A stretch of DNA of 64,000 nucleotides from Candidatus Gastranaerophilales bacterium. GTDB taxonomy: Bacteria; Cyanobacteriota; Vampirovibrionia; Gastranaerophilales; Gastranaerophilaceae. The stretch spans positions 40,863 through 104,862 of the forward strand of contig CALVAX010000007.1 of NCBI GenBank assembly GCA_944325605.1, written 5' to 3'. The position numbers and the translations under genes were made by a program. Positions 51,922 through 60,498 of the stretch are shown in pieces; position 1 is the stretch's first letter, and each line of letters opens with the position of its first letter. The notes beneath the pieces were generated by a model. It made no database searches. It saw nothing but the letters and a program-made list of their open reading frames with translations, and was not told where the DNA came from.

Positions 51922-52806
51922 CTAAAATTGAATAAATTTATATCCTCTTTTCGGAGAAGAAGTTTGAATTTGAACAGCAGGCTGCGTGTTATTTTTAGCA
52001 GGCTGTTCATATTTTATTTTTACATTTGAGGAAGGCAAAGCCTGAAGACCCTGTTTGCCGGAACTTACGGTTCCTCTTGGAACATTAAAGGCATCCTCAA
52101 AAGCTGTTTCAAACTTTTGTCTGCTTCCGTCTATTTTATAAAATTTTCCGTTTGTCTGATTTGTAAGACATTTTAAAGTATTATCCGAACCCAATTGAAC
52201 AACATCAATCTGAATATCCGGACGACTTTTAACTATTGATCTTATGTAAGCACAAGGGTCACCGTTACATGTGTCATAACCGTCTGTTACAAGAATTATC
52301 TTTTTTCTCTGCACCGGAGCCGCTTTATTGTCTGCCGTAAAAATCTGGACACCTTTTAAATCTTTATTTACGGTTTCTCTGAGTGCAAACTCTAAAGGTG
52401 TTGAGCCTCCCGTTTTAGCTTTTTGCAAAGCATCAATAAGTTTTGCTTCATTGTTCTTTTTAAAATATACGGCAAGACGTGTGGCTTTGCAGGAATCTGT
52501 ATACGCAAAAGATGAAGTCAGCGAATTGTATTCACCGAATACCCTGAGCGCTACGGCCGATGTATCGGGAATTTTCGGCAATATATAAATCAAAGTTTCT
52601 TTTGCAATTTCAATCCACTTATCCATACTGCCGGAATAATCAACAAGAAGTTCAATTGCCTGCCCCTGAATTTTGGCATTTTTCGGACTTTGAACTATTT
52701 CTATCTGCTTATAAGTTGTCGGAGTGTAAACGTTATACTGACCCGCGAAAACAAATGCCTGAGTCAACAGAATTAATAACGCTGATAAAAAAAGAGTTTT
52801 CTTCAA
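51922..52806 (-). CDS. Secreted VWA-domain protein (paralogue 1)
   Basis: 294 aa from TTG 52806, chosen because AGGTGAA lies directly upstream and the protein then begins with a clean signal peptide (KKTLFLSALLILLTQAFVFA); this also gives the same length as its tandem paralogue. The VWA domain (about 40-220) has the MIDAS motif DYSGSM, a conserved Thr in GGSTPLEFAL and the acidic DGYDTCNGDPC loop. Several Cys are conserved with the paralogue. Probably periplasmic or surface-bound, metal-dependent protein binding. It lies 57 bases after the other copy. Confidence 0.85.
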   Translation of the reverse strand: MKKTLFLSALLILLTQAFVFAGQYNVYTPTTYKQIEIVQSPKNAKIQGQAIELLVDYSGSMDKWIEIAKETLIYILPKIPDTSAVALRVFGEYNSLTSSFAYTDSCKATRLAVYFKKNNEAKLIDALQKAKTGGSTPLEFALRETVNKDLKGVQIFTADNKAAPVQRKKIILVTDGYDTCNGDPCAYIRSIVKSRPDIQIDVVQLGSDNTLKCLTNQTNGKFYKIDGSRQKFETAFEDAFNVPRGTVSSGKQGLQALPSSNVKIKYEQPAKNNTQPAVQIQTSSPKRGYKFIQF

Positions 52807-52863
52807 AGTTTCACCTGCCTTATGTGCCATTATAAACAACATTAACAACTATTGCAATCTTAA

Positions 52864-53748
52864 TTAGTCATTATAGTTTACAAATTTATAATTTGAGGCA
52901 AGCGGCTGTTTGTTTGCACATTTTTTAATACGTTTCGGCCTGATAATTTTTTCGTTATAACTTCTGACATTCAAACTGCCTGTATTTGCTTTTTTAGAAT
53001 CAAAATTTTTAGCCCTTGATACTGTTCCGGCCGGAACATTAAATGAATTTTCAAAAGCTGTTTCGAATTTTTGTTTGCTTCCGTCGACCTTGTGGAATGT
53101 ACCGCCGGTCGCTTCAGCTAGACAGGCAAGCTTTTCACTGTTTCCAAGTTGAATAACGTCTATTTTAATATCCTTCCGTCTTTGCATAACTTCTCTTATA
53201 TAAGCGCAGGGATCCCCTCCGCAATTTTCACCGCCGTCTGTAACAAGAATTATTTTTTTCTTTTTTCTTGTTGTATTGCTGTCAAAAACATTCACATTCT
53301 TTAAATCTTCATCAATTGTCTGCTGCAAGCCGTAAACAAGCGGTGTAAGCCCGCCAAGATTTGTAGTTGTCAAACCTTCCGAGATTTTATCCTGATTGTT
53401 TCTTTTAAAAGATGTAACAAGTCTTGAGGCTTTGCAAGCTTCAACTTGTTCTCCTTCCTGTCTGCGGCTTTCTCCGAACACTCTAAGGCCTACTGCAGAT
53501 TTATAAGGAACTTTCGGCAAAATATACCCTAAAGTTTCACGGGCTTCAGGCAGCCAGTGCCCCATACTGCCTGAAAAATCTACCAGAAGCATTACTGCTT
53601 CACCGTTTATTGATATGATTGAAGGCCCATTAAGCCTCATTAGCTGCTCATACGATTTTGATGAATAAACTTTAAATTCCCCTGCTGATACCGGCATACA
53701 CGATATCATTACACACATCAGCATTAATTTCAAAATTAATTTCTTCAT
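52864..53748 (-). CDS. Secreted VWA-domain protein (paralogue 2)
   Basis: 294 aa with signal peptide (ILKLMLMCVMISCMPVSA-GE). The VWA domain has DFSGSM (MIDAS), GGLTPLVYGL, and VTDGGENCGGDPCAYIRE, like its neighbour; the C-terminal tail is basic (RPKRIKKCANKQP). The extra SYEQLMRLNGPSI preceding the domain matches the TYKQIEIVQSPKN block of paralogue 1. AAAGGTG precedes the ATG. First gene of its transcript, divergent from the secreted/FHA/TonB-like operon at 53884, with which it shares a 135-base promoter region. Confidence 0.85.
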   Translation of the reverse strand: MKKLILKLMLMCVMISCMPVSAGEFKVYSSKSYEQLMRLNGPSIISINGEAVMLLVDFSGSMGHWLPEARETLGYILPKVPYKSAVGLRVFGESRRQEGEQVEACKASRLVTSFKRNNQDKISEGLTTTNLGGLTPLVYGLQQTIDEDLKNVNVFDSNTTRKKKKIILVTDGGENCGGDPCAYIREVMQRRKDIKIDVIQLGNSEKLACLAEATGGTFHKVDGSKQKFETAFENSFNVPAGTVSRAKNFDSKKANTGSLNVRSYNEKIIRPKRIKKCANKQPLASNYKFVNYND

Positions 53749-53838
53749 TTTTCACCTTTATAATTTTTCCCTTATATATATATAAAATCCAAACTGAACA
53801 AAAATTTTACAAAATCGTTAATTATATATAAAGTTTTG

Positions 53839-53867
53839 TTGCAAAACAACTTCCATACAACTATAAT
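53839..53867 (+). promoter_or_regulatory. Promoter of the FHA/TonB-like operon
   Basis: TTGCAA (53839-53844), a 17-base spacer and TATAAT (53862-53867), 16 bases before the ATG at 53884. Confidence 0.75.
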
Positions 53868-53883
53868 GTTTCATAGGATGATA

Positions 53884-55140
53884 ATGAAAAAGTCTTTTGT
53901 TCTTATATTAACACTATTATTTACGGCGGTTTCAACTTTTGCTGCGGATGTATCAAAATTGTACCGTATCAAAAATTCAAACTCTGAAGCTGTGAATAAT
54001 GTTTTAACCCCATATTTAAAGAAACTCTTTCCTAATTTAATAAAAAAGCAAAATTATTATATCTTAGAGAACAAACAAAAGGGATATTATTATGTAATAA
54101 TCGTTTCAGACAAAGACGAAAACTGCTATCTCTATTACATGTCGAATAATGAGGATGAAGATTTAAGAAAAGACATTTTAAAAACTTTAAAAAATAACGA
54201 CCTGAAAAACCGCAGAGTAATTGATTCAAGTTTAAAAAGCTATTTTTACGGCGAAGCTTATACAAATCTTGCTCACAGCAATGTAAGCGTAAATTTAAGA
54301 TCAAAAGACGAATCCTTACTTCCGCCCGATTCACCTGTTAACGCAAAAGAAATCAACTATGATTTCAGTGACGAAGCACAGGAAAGATTTAACAGTATAA
54401 ACAATCCGGATATAGTAAACCTTGAGATTCCGGCAGGAACAAAACCTCATATAAATTATGACAGAAGTTCAAACGTAATAAAGCTCCCGCAAATCGGATC
54501 TTCCGGTTCACAAAGTATCTACAATCCATACTTACAGCAGACATACAACAATACAGCTTCACAAAAACCGTCCAATGTTTTAACCGGCAGTGTAGTAAGA
54601 ATTCCTGACGGAACATCGTTTACAGCCGCACTTTTGTCTGATATAAGTTCTGAAAGTATCGTCAACAATGACAGAATAAGTGCAGAACTTGATCAGGACT
54701 GGATTTATAACGGACAGCTTATTGCTCCTGCCGGAAGTATTCTAAACGGAAGAGCGGTTGATACAAAATCTGCTTCATTTGCAATGGGCAACGGTCAAAT
54801 AGGACTTTTATTCGATGAGATTATGACTCCCGACGGGGCAATAATACCTTTAAAAACAAACAAAGTTTATATTGTAGGCAACAATTCAAGAGCCTTAAAC
54901 ATAACCAAAAGAGTTGCAGGCGGGGCAGCTGCAGGACTTTTATTATCAGGGATTTCAATGCTTTTCGGAGCAGACCCGACGCATGCTCTGATTTACGGAA
55001 TGTCAATCGGCGCCGGCAGCGGAGCAATCACGGCGATTTCCTCAAAAGGAGAGGAAATACAGCTTATTGAAGGCTCTCAGCTTCAGATAATGCTCACCCA
55101 ACCGCTTACAGTACAAACTTACAGGCAGGAAGGATACTAA
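53884..55140 (+). CDS. Secreted protein with TrbI/VirB10-like C-terminal region
   Basis: 418 aa from ATG 53884 (AGGATG just upstream), starting with a signal peptide (KKSFVLILTLLFTAVSTFAA). The middle is polar and Asn-rich. The C-terminal part (about 250-410) with VVRIPDGTSFTAALLSDISS, GQLIAPAGSILNGRAV, AGGAAAGLLLSGISMLFG and LQIMLTQPLTV resembles the beta-barrel of TrbI/VirB10-type envelope proteins: AGS-xxxGR and a Gly-rich hydrophobic hairpin. First gene of a four-gene operon with an FHA protein and two TonB-like proteins. Confidence 0.65.
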   Translation: MKKSFVLILTLLFTAVSTFAADVSKLYRIKNSNSEAVNNVLTPYLKKLFPNLIKKQNYYILENKQKGYYYVIIVSDKDENCYLYYMSNNEDEDLRKDILKTLKNNDLKNRRVIDSSLKSYFYGEAYTNLAHSNVSVNLRSKDESLLPPDSPVNAKEINYDFSDEAQERFNSINNPDIVNLEIPAGTKPHINYDRSSNVIKLPQIGSSGSQSIYNPYLQQTYNNTASQKPSNVLTGSVVRIPDGTSFTAALLSDISSESIVNNDRISAELDQDWIYNGQLIAPAGSILNGRAVDTKSASFAMGNGQIGLLFDEIMTPDGAIIPLKTNKVYIVGNNSRALNITKRVAGGAAAGLLLSGISMLFGADPTHALIYGMSIGAGSGAITAISSKGEEIQLIEGSQLQIMLTQPLTVQTYRQEGY

Positions 55141-55141
55141 A

Positions 55142-56743
55142 ATGTCCGTTACAATTACTTCTAAAAATCAGGAAAAAACGTTTAGGGAAAAAGATTTTAT
55201 AATTATCGGCTCAAATTCTGACTGTGATTTTAAAATTAACACAGGATTTGATTTTATAATTACAGTTCAATATGACGACAACAGCAAAAAATGCACCGTC
55301 ATTAACAATTTTGAGAACCCGAAAATTCTTTTTAAAGGCGAACCTTTCAGGGGCAAAGTTGTCCTTACGAAATTCTGTAAACTGCAAATATCCGGATCTG
55401 ATGAATTTATCAGTATTAAGATAACATCTGAAGAAACAGCCGGTAATATTGCCCGGAAAGATCTTACACAAACAGAAATAAAAGAACTTTACGGCAATGA
55501 TGTTAACACTGACGTAAAACTAAAACTTGAAAATAGAAAATCAGATCTGGAAAAAGAAAGAATTGCCATCGCAAAACAGATTGCATTTGCAATTAACGAT
55601 ATTAAAAAGAGATTATCACTGAATTTTAAGGCTTCAATTGTGTTAAACATTGCGCTTATTATAAGCACAATAATTATGACATTCGGAATTACAAATTATC
55701 TTCTAGGCCTTCCGATTTCGGATACTGTAGCATTTATGAATATGCCGGTAAATATAAAAATGCTTGCGCTTTTTTCTGTTTTAACTTATGCGATTTCACT
55801 ATCATTGAAACAGGGTATATTTCTTTACCTGCAAAACCGTGACCTTCCAAAACCGCCCGCAGGAGCCAAATTTGCGCAGAATTTTCTGATAATTCTGCCG
55901 ACTCTTTTTATGCTCGGATTTTATGCTGTAAACATGATTTATTATATGAACCCGAACGACAGAATTTTCTACGGAACTTTTGTTTCATTGTTTTTTGTAA
56001 TGATTAATATAACGCTTGCTTTTGCCTGCGGTTATTTCAAATACAGCGGGCATAAACTTTCAATGGAACTTTACAAATACGAATACAGAGAGGATTTTGA
56101 AATAATTCTGAACAAATACCAGAGCTGGATAGAAATGTTTATAAACAGCATAGGACAGGTTAAATTGAATTATATAAAAGATAAAATCTTCACGCTTCAG
56201 CTTAAAGGCCTCGGGGAAACTATTCTTGGAATTTTGACAGCACCTTTTCTTGCTTACGGGGTTTCAAACACTCTTGCAATGTGTTTTCCGGAAGCTGCCG
56301 GCTGGATAAGGATTTCAGGTGTAAGATTTTCGCCTGTGTTTTTAATTTTAGCAACAATGCTTATAATTTTTGCATTTTTCACAATCACAAACGGATTTGT
56401 CAATATAAGAAAAGTCGGCGGCTCTGATGTTATCAAACTTGACGGATTCAGGAATTATCTTTCACACGGAGTCGACATATTCGGACTGCAAAACGCAAAG
56501 TCGCTTGAAAAAGAACGTGTAAGATTCTTTGTAATAGGGATTTCAATTATTTTCATAGAATTCACAATGAATACCTCGTTCTTTATGACCGAAATCGGCG
56601 CAGATCTGGGCGGAATATTCTTAAGCCTTGTTGCAGCAACAGTTCCGACCGCGCTGTTGATTGCAGAAACTTATATATTAAGCCGCACAAACTACGAACT
56701 TTTTGTCTGCGACTCGCTTATATCTAAATTGGACAGAAAATGA
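55142..56743 (+). CDS. FHA-like domain membrane protein
   Basis: 533 aa. The N-terminal 100 residues look like a forkhead-associated fold (KDFIIIGSNSDCDFKIN at the site of the usual GR-xxxSDI), so phosphothreonine recognition is possible but the key Arg is absent. A charged helical linker (about 120-160) precedes about eight membrane segments, beginning with ASIVLNIALIISTIIMTFGI and ending with LVAATVPTALLIAETYIL. It starts one base after the previous stop; its end overlaps the next gene by four bases (ATGA). Confidence 0.65.
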   Translation: MSVTITSKNQEKTFREKDFIIIGSNSDCDFKINTGFDFIITVQYDDNSKKCTVINNFENPKILFKGEPFRGKVVLTKFCKLQISGSDEFISIKITSEETAGNIARKDLTQTEIKELYGNDVNTDVKLKLENRKSDLEKERIAIAKQIAFAINDIKKRLSLNFKASIVLNIALIISTIIMTFGITNYLLGLPISDTVAFMNMPVNIKMLALFSVLTYAISLSLKQGIFLYLQNRDLPKPPAGAKFAQNFLIILPTLFMLGFYAVNMIYYMNPNDRIFYGTFVSLFFVMINITLAFACGYFKYSGHKLSMELYKYEYREDFEIILNKYQSWIEMFINSIGQVKLNYIKDKIFTLQLKGLGETILGILTAPFLAYGVSNTLAMCFPEAAGWIRISGVRFSPVFLILATMLIIFAFFTITNGFVNIRKVGGSDVIKLDGFRNYLSHGVDIFGLQNAKSLEKERVRFFVIGISIIFIEFTMNTSFFMTEIGADLGGIFLSLVAATVPTALLIAETYILSRTNYELFVCDSLISKLDRK

Positions 56744-57711
56744 TAAAACTATATCTGATTACAACAGTCATATTAACGATGATAATAACAATTGCCGTTG
56801 GAATTATAAAGCCGGGCATTAATAAACCCGTGCAATTTGCAGGAAGTGATTTTCAGATAACCAACACAGAACTTGCACAAAATCCGGACGCAACTCACAA
56901 ACCGCCATCTCAAACAACAAAAATTATTAATACAGAACCTGCACAGCCAAAAATCGTTGAAAAAATTATTGAAACAACATCCCCGAAACCTGTTCAAAAA
57001 ACACAAACTGTCAAAAACACAACAAACACCACAACTAAAACCAGAGAAGTCCAAACAACCGCCCCTAAACCTAAAACGACAACAATAACTAAAAACCAGA
57101 CGCAGATAAAAACAACGACAAAGACAGTAACAACAGCTTCGCAACAACCGGTTAAAACAACAGAAACAGTTAAAACCGCTCAAATTCCGCAATCAATAAA
57201 AGATATTGTAAGCGGAACCCAAAAACCGCAGCAAAAAACTGAAACTTCACCTCAAAAAGAGCCGGAAAAAATAGTGCTTCCTGCTGTTGAACCGACAAAA
57301 ACACCCGACAAAATAATTGAAGACATCGGCAAAGAAGACAGACCTCTTACGGAGCAGGAGGAAATTATCGTCTGGAACATATGGAGAAGCAATCTTCAAA
57401 ATCAGATTATGCGGGACACGCAGATTTCTGCGCCCTTAGGCACATCATTCAAATTTTCTTTCACGGTTGATAAAAAAGGAAGAATTTCAAACCTGAAAAC
57501 ATGGGCATCTCCTGCTGATTACAATTCTGTTGCAATAAATTATCTAAAACCGCTGATTTTAAGCTATCAGGGACAACCGATTTTGAACTTTCCTTCCCGC
57601 ACAAAACGTGTTATAACTAATGTAACAGGCGGATTTGTAATCTCAACACAGGACAAATTCAGCACTCCCGGAGATTTTTCGGATATAGAAAAAATTAAAA
57701 CTTATAAGTAG
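56740..57711 (+). CDS. TonB/TolA-like protein with Thr/Pro/Lys-rich linker
   Basis: 323 aa. An N-terminal membrane anchor (LYLITTVILTMIITIAVGII), a long Thr/Lys/Pro/Gln linker (about 45-195) able to span the periplasm, and a C-terminal domain (about 215-320) with FKFSFTVDKKGRISNLKTW and YLKPLILSYQGQPILNFPSR, resembling the TonB/TolA C-terminal fold. No ExbB/ExbD genes are nearby; the FHA membrane protein is the likely inner-membrane partner. Four-base overlap (ATGA) with the upstream gene. Confidence 0.7.
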   Translation: MIKLYLITTVILTMIITIAVGIIKPGINKPVQFAGSDFQITNTELAQNPDATHKPPSQTTKIINTEPAQPKIVEKIIETTSPKPVQKTQTVKNTTNTTTKTREVQTTAPKPKTTTITKNQTQIKTTTKTVTTASQQPVKTTETVKTAQIPQSIKDIVSGTQKPQQKTETSPQKEPEKIVLPAVEPTKTPDKIIEDIGKEDRPLTEQEEIIVWNIWRSNLQNQIMRDTQISAPLGTSFKFSFTVDKKGRISNLKTWASPADYNSVAINYLKPLILSYQGQPILNFPSRTKRVITNVTGGFVISTQDKFSTPGDFSDIEKIKTYK

Positions 57712-57719
57712 GTAAAAAT

Positions 57720-58706
57720 ATGTACAGATGCACTGAATGTCAGGAAGAATTTAAAGAAAAACCCGCATATTGCAACTGCGGAAACGACAATTTTGTAGAA
57801 ATTCCGGAACTGACGCCTCAGGCATCGGCTTCTGCCGCCGCAAATTCGGAAAGTTCACCCCTCGAATATCAATTGAACAAACTTTTTCCGTTAGGATTTT
57901 TTGTAATCTGTATAATTTTATCAATATCAATCTGGTTCATAAAAATTCAACCGCCCAAAACGCAAAAAATACAAACTGAAGACTCTGTTCAAGCACAAAA
58001 CATTCCGGCTGACACGGAAAGCTTTTGGGTTGACAGTACGACAAAACCTTCATTGCCGGAAGGTAAAAAACCTGAACAAACCAATAATTCTCCCCAAACA
58101 CCGGTTACTCAAGTACAGCAGCTGCAAAAATCTCAACTTTCATCACAATCACAAAAACCGGCACAGTCTAAAAACGCGCAAAAAACCGGACAAAAGCAAA
58201 CTTCCAAAAACACTAATCCGGCTCAACAAACAAAACCGCAGCCAAAGCCTGCACCTCAGCAGCAGCCTGCAAAATCTGCCCCGCAAAATCAAACACAACA
58301 AAAGCCACAGCTTCCGGCCTCTGTTCTTAATTTGAACAAGCCCAAAACTCAAACAACAACTCAGGCGCAACAAAAGCCTGCCGCAAAACCCAAACCGCCG
58401 CAGATGAACAGTTCAGAATTTTTGAAATACAAAGGAGAAATCCGGAGTGCACTTCTTGCAAAACTTAATGTCACTGCAATACAAGGTTCAGGCGAGTGCG
58501 CGGTGGAATTTTCACTCGACAGCACAGGAAAACTACTAAACAGAAATTTCATTTACAAATCCTCTAACAAAACTGTTAACGATGAAGTTTATCTTATGCT
58601 GATGAGGCTTCCATACTATAAACAACCGCCCAAATATTACAACGGCGAGAAAATTAAGCTGAAATTCTACTTCAACAACGGCTATTACGAAATAACGTTT
58701 ATTTAA
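57720..58706 (+). CDS. Zinc-ribbon/TolA-like envelope protein with Pro/Gln linker
   Basis: 328 aa. The N-terminus is a zinc ribbon (CTECQEEF ... CNCGNDNF, four Cys), then a membrane helix (about 58-77; LGFFVICIILSISIWFI), a Pro/Gln/Lys-rich linker (about 100-225) and a TonB/TolA-like C-terminal domain (about 235-328; GECAVEFSLDSTGKLLNRNF, then NDEVYLMLMRLPYY). The zinc ribbon would be cytoplasmic, the C-terminus periplasmic. AGGT lies 8-11 bases before the ATG. Last gene of the operon, 8 bases after its neighbour. Confidence 0.7.
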   Translation: MYRCTECQEEFKEKPAYCNCGNDNFVEIPELTPQASASAAANSESSPLEYQLNKLFPLGFFVICIILSISIWFIKIQPPKTQKIQTEDSVQAQNIPADTESFWVDSTTKPSLPEGKKPEQTNNSPQTPVTQVQQLQKSQLSSQSQKPAQSKNAQKTGQKQTSKNTNPAQQTKPQPKPAPQQQPAKSAPQNQTQQKPQLPASVLNLNKPKTQTTTQAQQKPAAKPKPPQMNSSEFLKYKGEIRSALLAKLNVTAIQGSGECAVEFSLDSTGKLLNRNFIYKSSNKTVNDEVYLMLMRLPYYKQPPKYYNGEKIKLKFYFNNGYYEITFI

Positions 58707-58713
58707 GATAACT

Positions 58714-59071
58714 ATTGTTCACTACGCTATTATGGCATTTTTCTTTCTTCTCATTCGTTGAAAATGAAGTGATTGATTTTTGAGGTTATTCAACTGTAAA
58801 TACAAATACGTTTCTTTTCATTCAAAATTTTGCAAAAATTCGCATTATTTTTTGTCCTCCGGACGGGGGCACTTTTGGTGGCAAAAGTGCCGCAAAACCA
58901 GCCATACGCTCAGTTCACTAATAATTTGTATGGCTCGGCTTTTAGGCGGGTAAACTCGCTCTGCTCAAACAATACCCGCCTTTGTTTTTTGCCTCGCCTA
59001 CAATTATTGTTCACTTCGCTATTATGGCATTTTTCTTTCTTTTCATTCGTTGAAAATGAAGTGATTGATTT
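58714..59071. repeat. Hairpin cassette flanked by 66-bp direct repeats
   Basis: Two 66-base direct repeats (58714-58779 and 59006-59071; begin ATTGTTCACT and end GATTGATTT, differing at about two positions), each with a TTCATT/AATGAA hairpin, flank a 226-base centre. In the centre are GGCACTTTTG-gtgg-CAAAAGTGCC (58868-58891), CCATAC...GTATGG, and GGCGGGTA...TACCCGCC. The first hairpin followed by CGCAAAACCAGC echoes the GGTACC hairpin followed by GCAAAGAAGC of the composite repeats at 250 and 6172. No gene is seen; it occupies the whole intergenic region. Confidence 0.75.
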
Positions 59072-59073
59072 AT

Positions 59074-60066
59074 TTATCTGAAGATAGCGAGTTTATTCCA
59101 GAAAGACTCGTAAGTTCCGGTGAGTTTTTCGTATCTTCTTCTGGTTTTTGAGTCAACAAAGTCATTATTTTCAAGACTTATACGTTTAAGTCTTTCTTCA
59201 ACCATACTCTTGAAATTGGTTTTGTAAGGTTCTGCAACTTCCTTACACCACGCATAGAACATATTTATTGCAAAAGAATGGAAAAGGTTGAAATATTCGG
59301 TCTTTTTCTTGTCGTCCAGCGGTCTTGCGCCAATATAACTATTGATATTATCCAGAGATTTAATCAAATCGAAAACTATTTCAGAATTAAACGCTTCGTA
59401 CGAAACAGAAGCCTGATTTTTTCTGTAATAGTATGCAGTATGACGTGTAAGCGCAATACTTGAAGCAAACATTGATGCGATAAACAAAAAGTAAGTATCC
59501 TCGCCAAACTGAACTCCAGGGACAAATCTTATATTATTTTTATTTATAAGCTCTGATTTGTAAATTTTATTATAAATAACTCGTGATTTCACAAACCTTG
59601 CTTTATCCTGATTTGTCGAGAAAACCGGTTCTTTAACTTTGAAAGTCTGACGTGACATATAGTTGTTTGAGATTAACTTGCCGTCTTTTTCGTAAATTAT
59701 ATCGCAGGCTGTAATATCGGCTTCCGTACTAACAGCGGTTGTATAAAGAACTTCCAGAAAGTTTTTCTTGATATAATCGTCGCTGTCAACAAAAGCAATA
59801 TATCGGCCTTTTGCACAATTTAATCCGGCATTTCTTGCGACACTCACACCTGCATTTTCCTGATTAATCACGACAATTCTTTTGTCTTTTTGCGAATATT
59901 TTTCAAGAATTTTGGCCGAGTCGTCAGTCGAACCGTCATTTACACAAATAATTTCAAACTCTTTCAATGTCTGATTAAGAATACTGTTCAGACACTGTTC
60001 CAGATACCGTGCTGTATTATAAACCGGTACAATTACACTAACTTTAATACCATCATGCTTTTCCAT
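59074..60066 (-). CDS. Family 2 glycosyltransferase
   Basis: 330 aa. GT-A fold: VSVIVPVYNTARYLEQCLNS, the CVNDGSTDDS UDP-binding motif, ENAGVSVARNAGL, and YIAFVDSDDYI with the metal-binding DxD. The C-terminal part is helical and hydrophobic-aromatic without a membrane span. Such enzymes add sugars to LPS, capsule or surface glycans; substrate unknown. No Shine-Dalgarno; TATAAT lies exactly six bases before the ATG (leaderless candidate). Isolated from other glycan genes. Confidence 0.93.
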   Translation of the reverse strand: MEKHDGIKVSVIVPVYNTARYLEQCLNSILNQTLKEFEIICVNDGSTDDSAKILEKYSQKDKRIVVINQENAGVSVARNAGLNCAKGRYIAFVDSDDYIKKNFLEVLYTTAVSTEADITACDIIYEKDGKLISNNYMSRQTFKVKEPVFSTNQDKARFVKSRVIYNKIYKSELINKNNIRFVPGVQFGEDTYFLFIASMFASSIALTRHTAYYYRKNQASVSYEAFNSEIVFDLIKSLDNINSYIGARPLDDKKKTEYFNLFHSFAINMFYAWCKEVAEPYKTNFKSMVEERLKRISLENNDFVDSKTRRRYEKLTGTYESFWNKLAIFR

Positions 60067-60141
60067 ATTTGTATTATAACAGAAAAAATAAAAAATGTAT
60101 CCTATACTTTACTTATATTTTTTTTGAAGTAATATAAAAGC

Positions 60142-60204
60142 ATGACTCAAATGTTTCAATACCGACGCAGAAGATTTAATCAGGAGGTTTTGTTTAAAAA
60201 CTGA
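60142..60204 (+). CDS. Possible 20-aa basic peptide
   Basis: A short reading frame MTQMFQYRRRRFNQEVLFKN. No ribosome-binding site; TAATAT is exactly six bases before the ATG, the arrangement seen at several genes here. A terminator follows at 60235. Might instead be a small untranslated transcript or chance. Confidence 0.25.
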   Translation: MTQMFQYRRRRFNQEVLFKN

Positions 60205-60234
60205 AGATTCTGTGTTGTGCGGATAAAAAGCTTT

Positions 60235-60271
60235 AAACAAGGCCTCGAAAATTTTCGGGGTCTTGTTTTTT
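60235..60271 (+). terminator. Terminator in the 60.1-60.5 kb intergenic region
   Basis: AAACAAG-gcctCGAAAATTTTCGgggt-CTTGTTT followed by TTTT. No recognised gene ends just upstream on this strand, so it should end a short transcript starting near 60140. Confidence 0.75.
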
Positions 60272-60352
60272 GTAAAAAAAAGTTAAAAGAATTCCCAAAA
60301 CAGGCAATAAAAATTTTTACGGTACTTAAAATAAAAGTGTGAAAGGAAAGTT

Positions 60353-60439
60353 ATGCAATTAAGACTTCGACGAAAATCTATCATAAAAAAAGCGAATGCC
60401 CCGCGCGTAAGACTTATGAACTTAATCTGGGGTTTGTGA
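60353..60439 (+). CDS. Possible 28-aa basic leader peptide
   Basis: An ATG with AAAGGAAAG 4-5 bases upstream begins MQLRLRRKSIIKKANAPRVR, ending LMNLIWGL, then TGA at 60437. The hairpin GTAAAAAGC-aaactct-GCTTTTTAC (60451-60475) follows, and the next gene starts at 60499. The order of a short Arg/Lys-rich peptide and then a hairpin before a gene resembles a leader-peptide control region. No homologue known to me. Confidence 0.4.
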   Translation: MQLRLRRKSIIKKANAPRVRLMNLIWGL

Positions 60440-60498
60440 TAGACAACTGCGTAAAAAGCAAACTCTGCTTTTTACCGTAATCGAAAAGGAATCTTTAC

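Noticed and set aside
56773..57192. Cys/Phe-rich frame antisense to the TonB-like linker
   Set aside because: Antisense of Thr/Lys/Pro-rich coding repeats; such shadows give artificial Cys/Phe-rich proteins.
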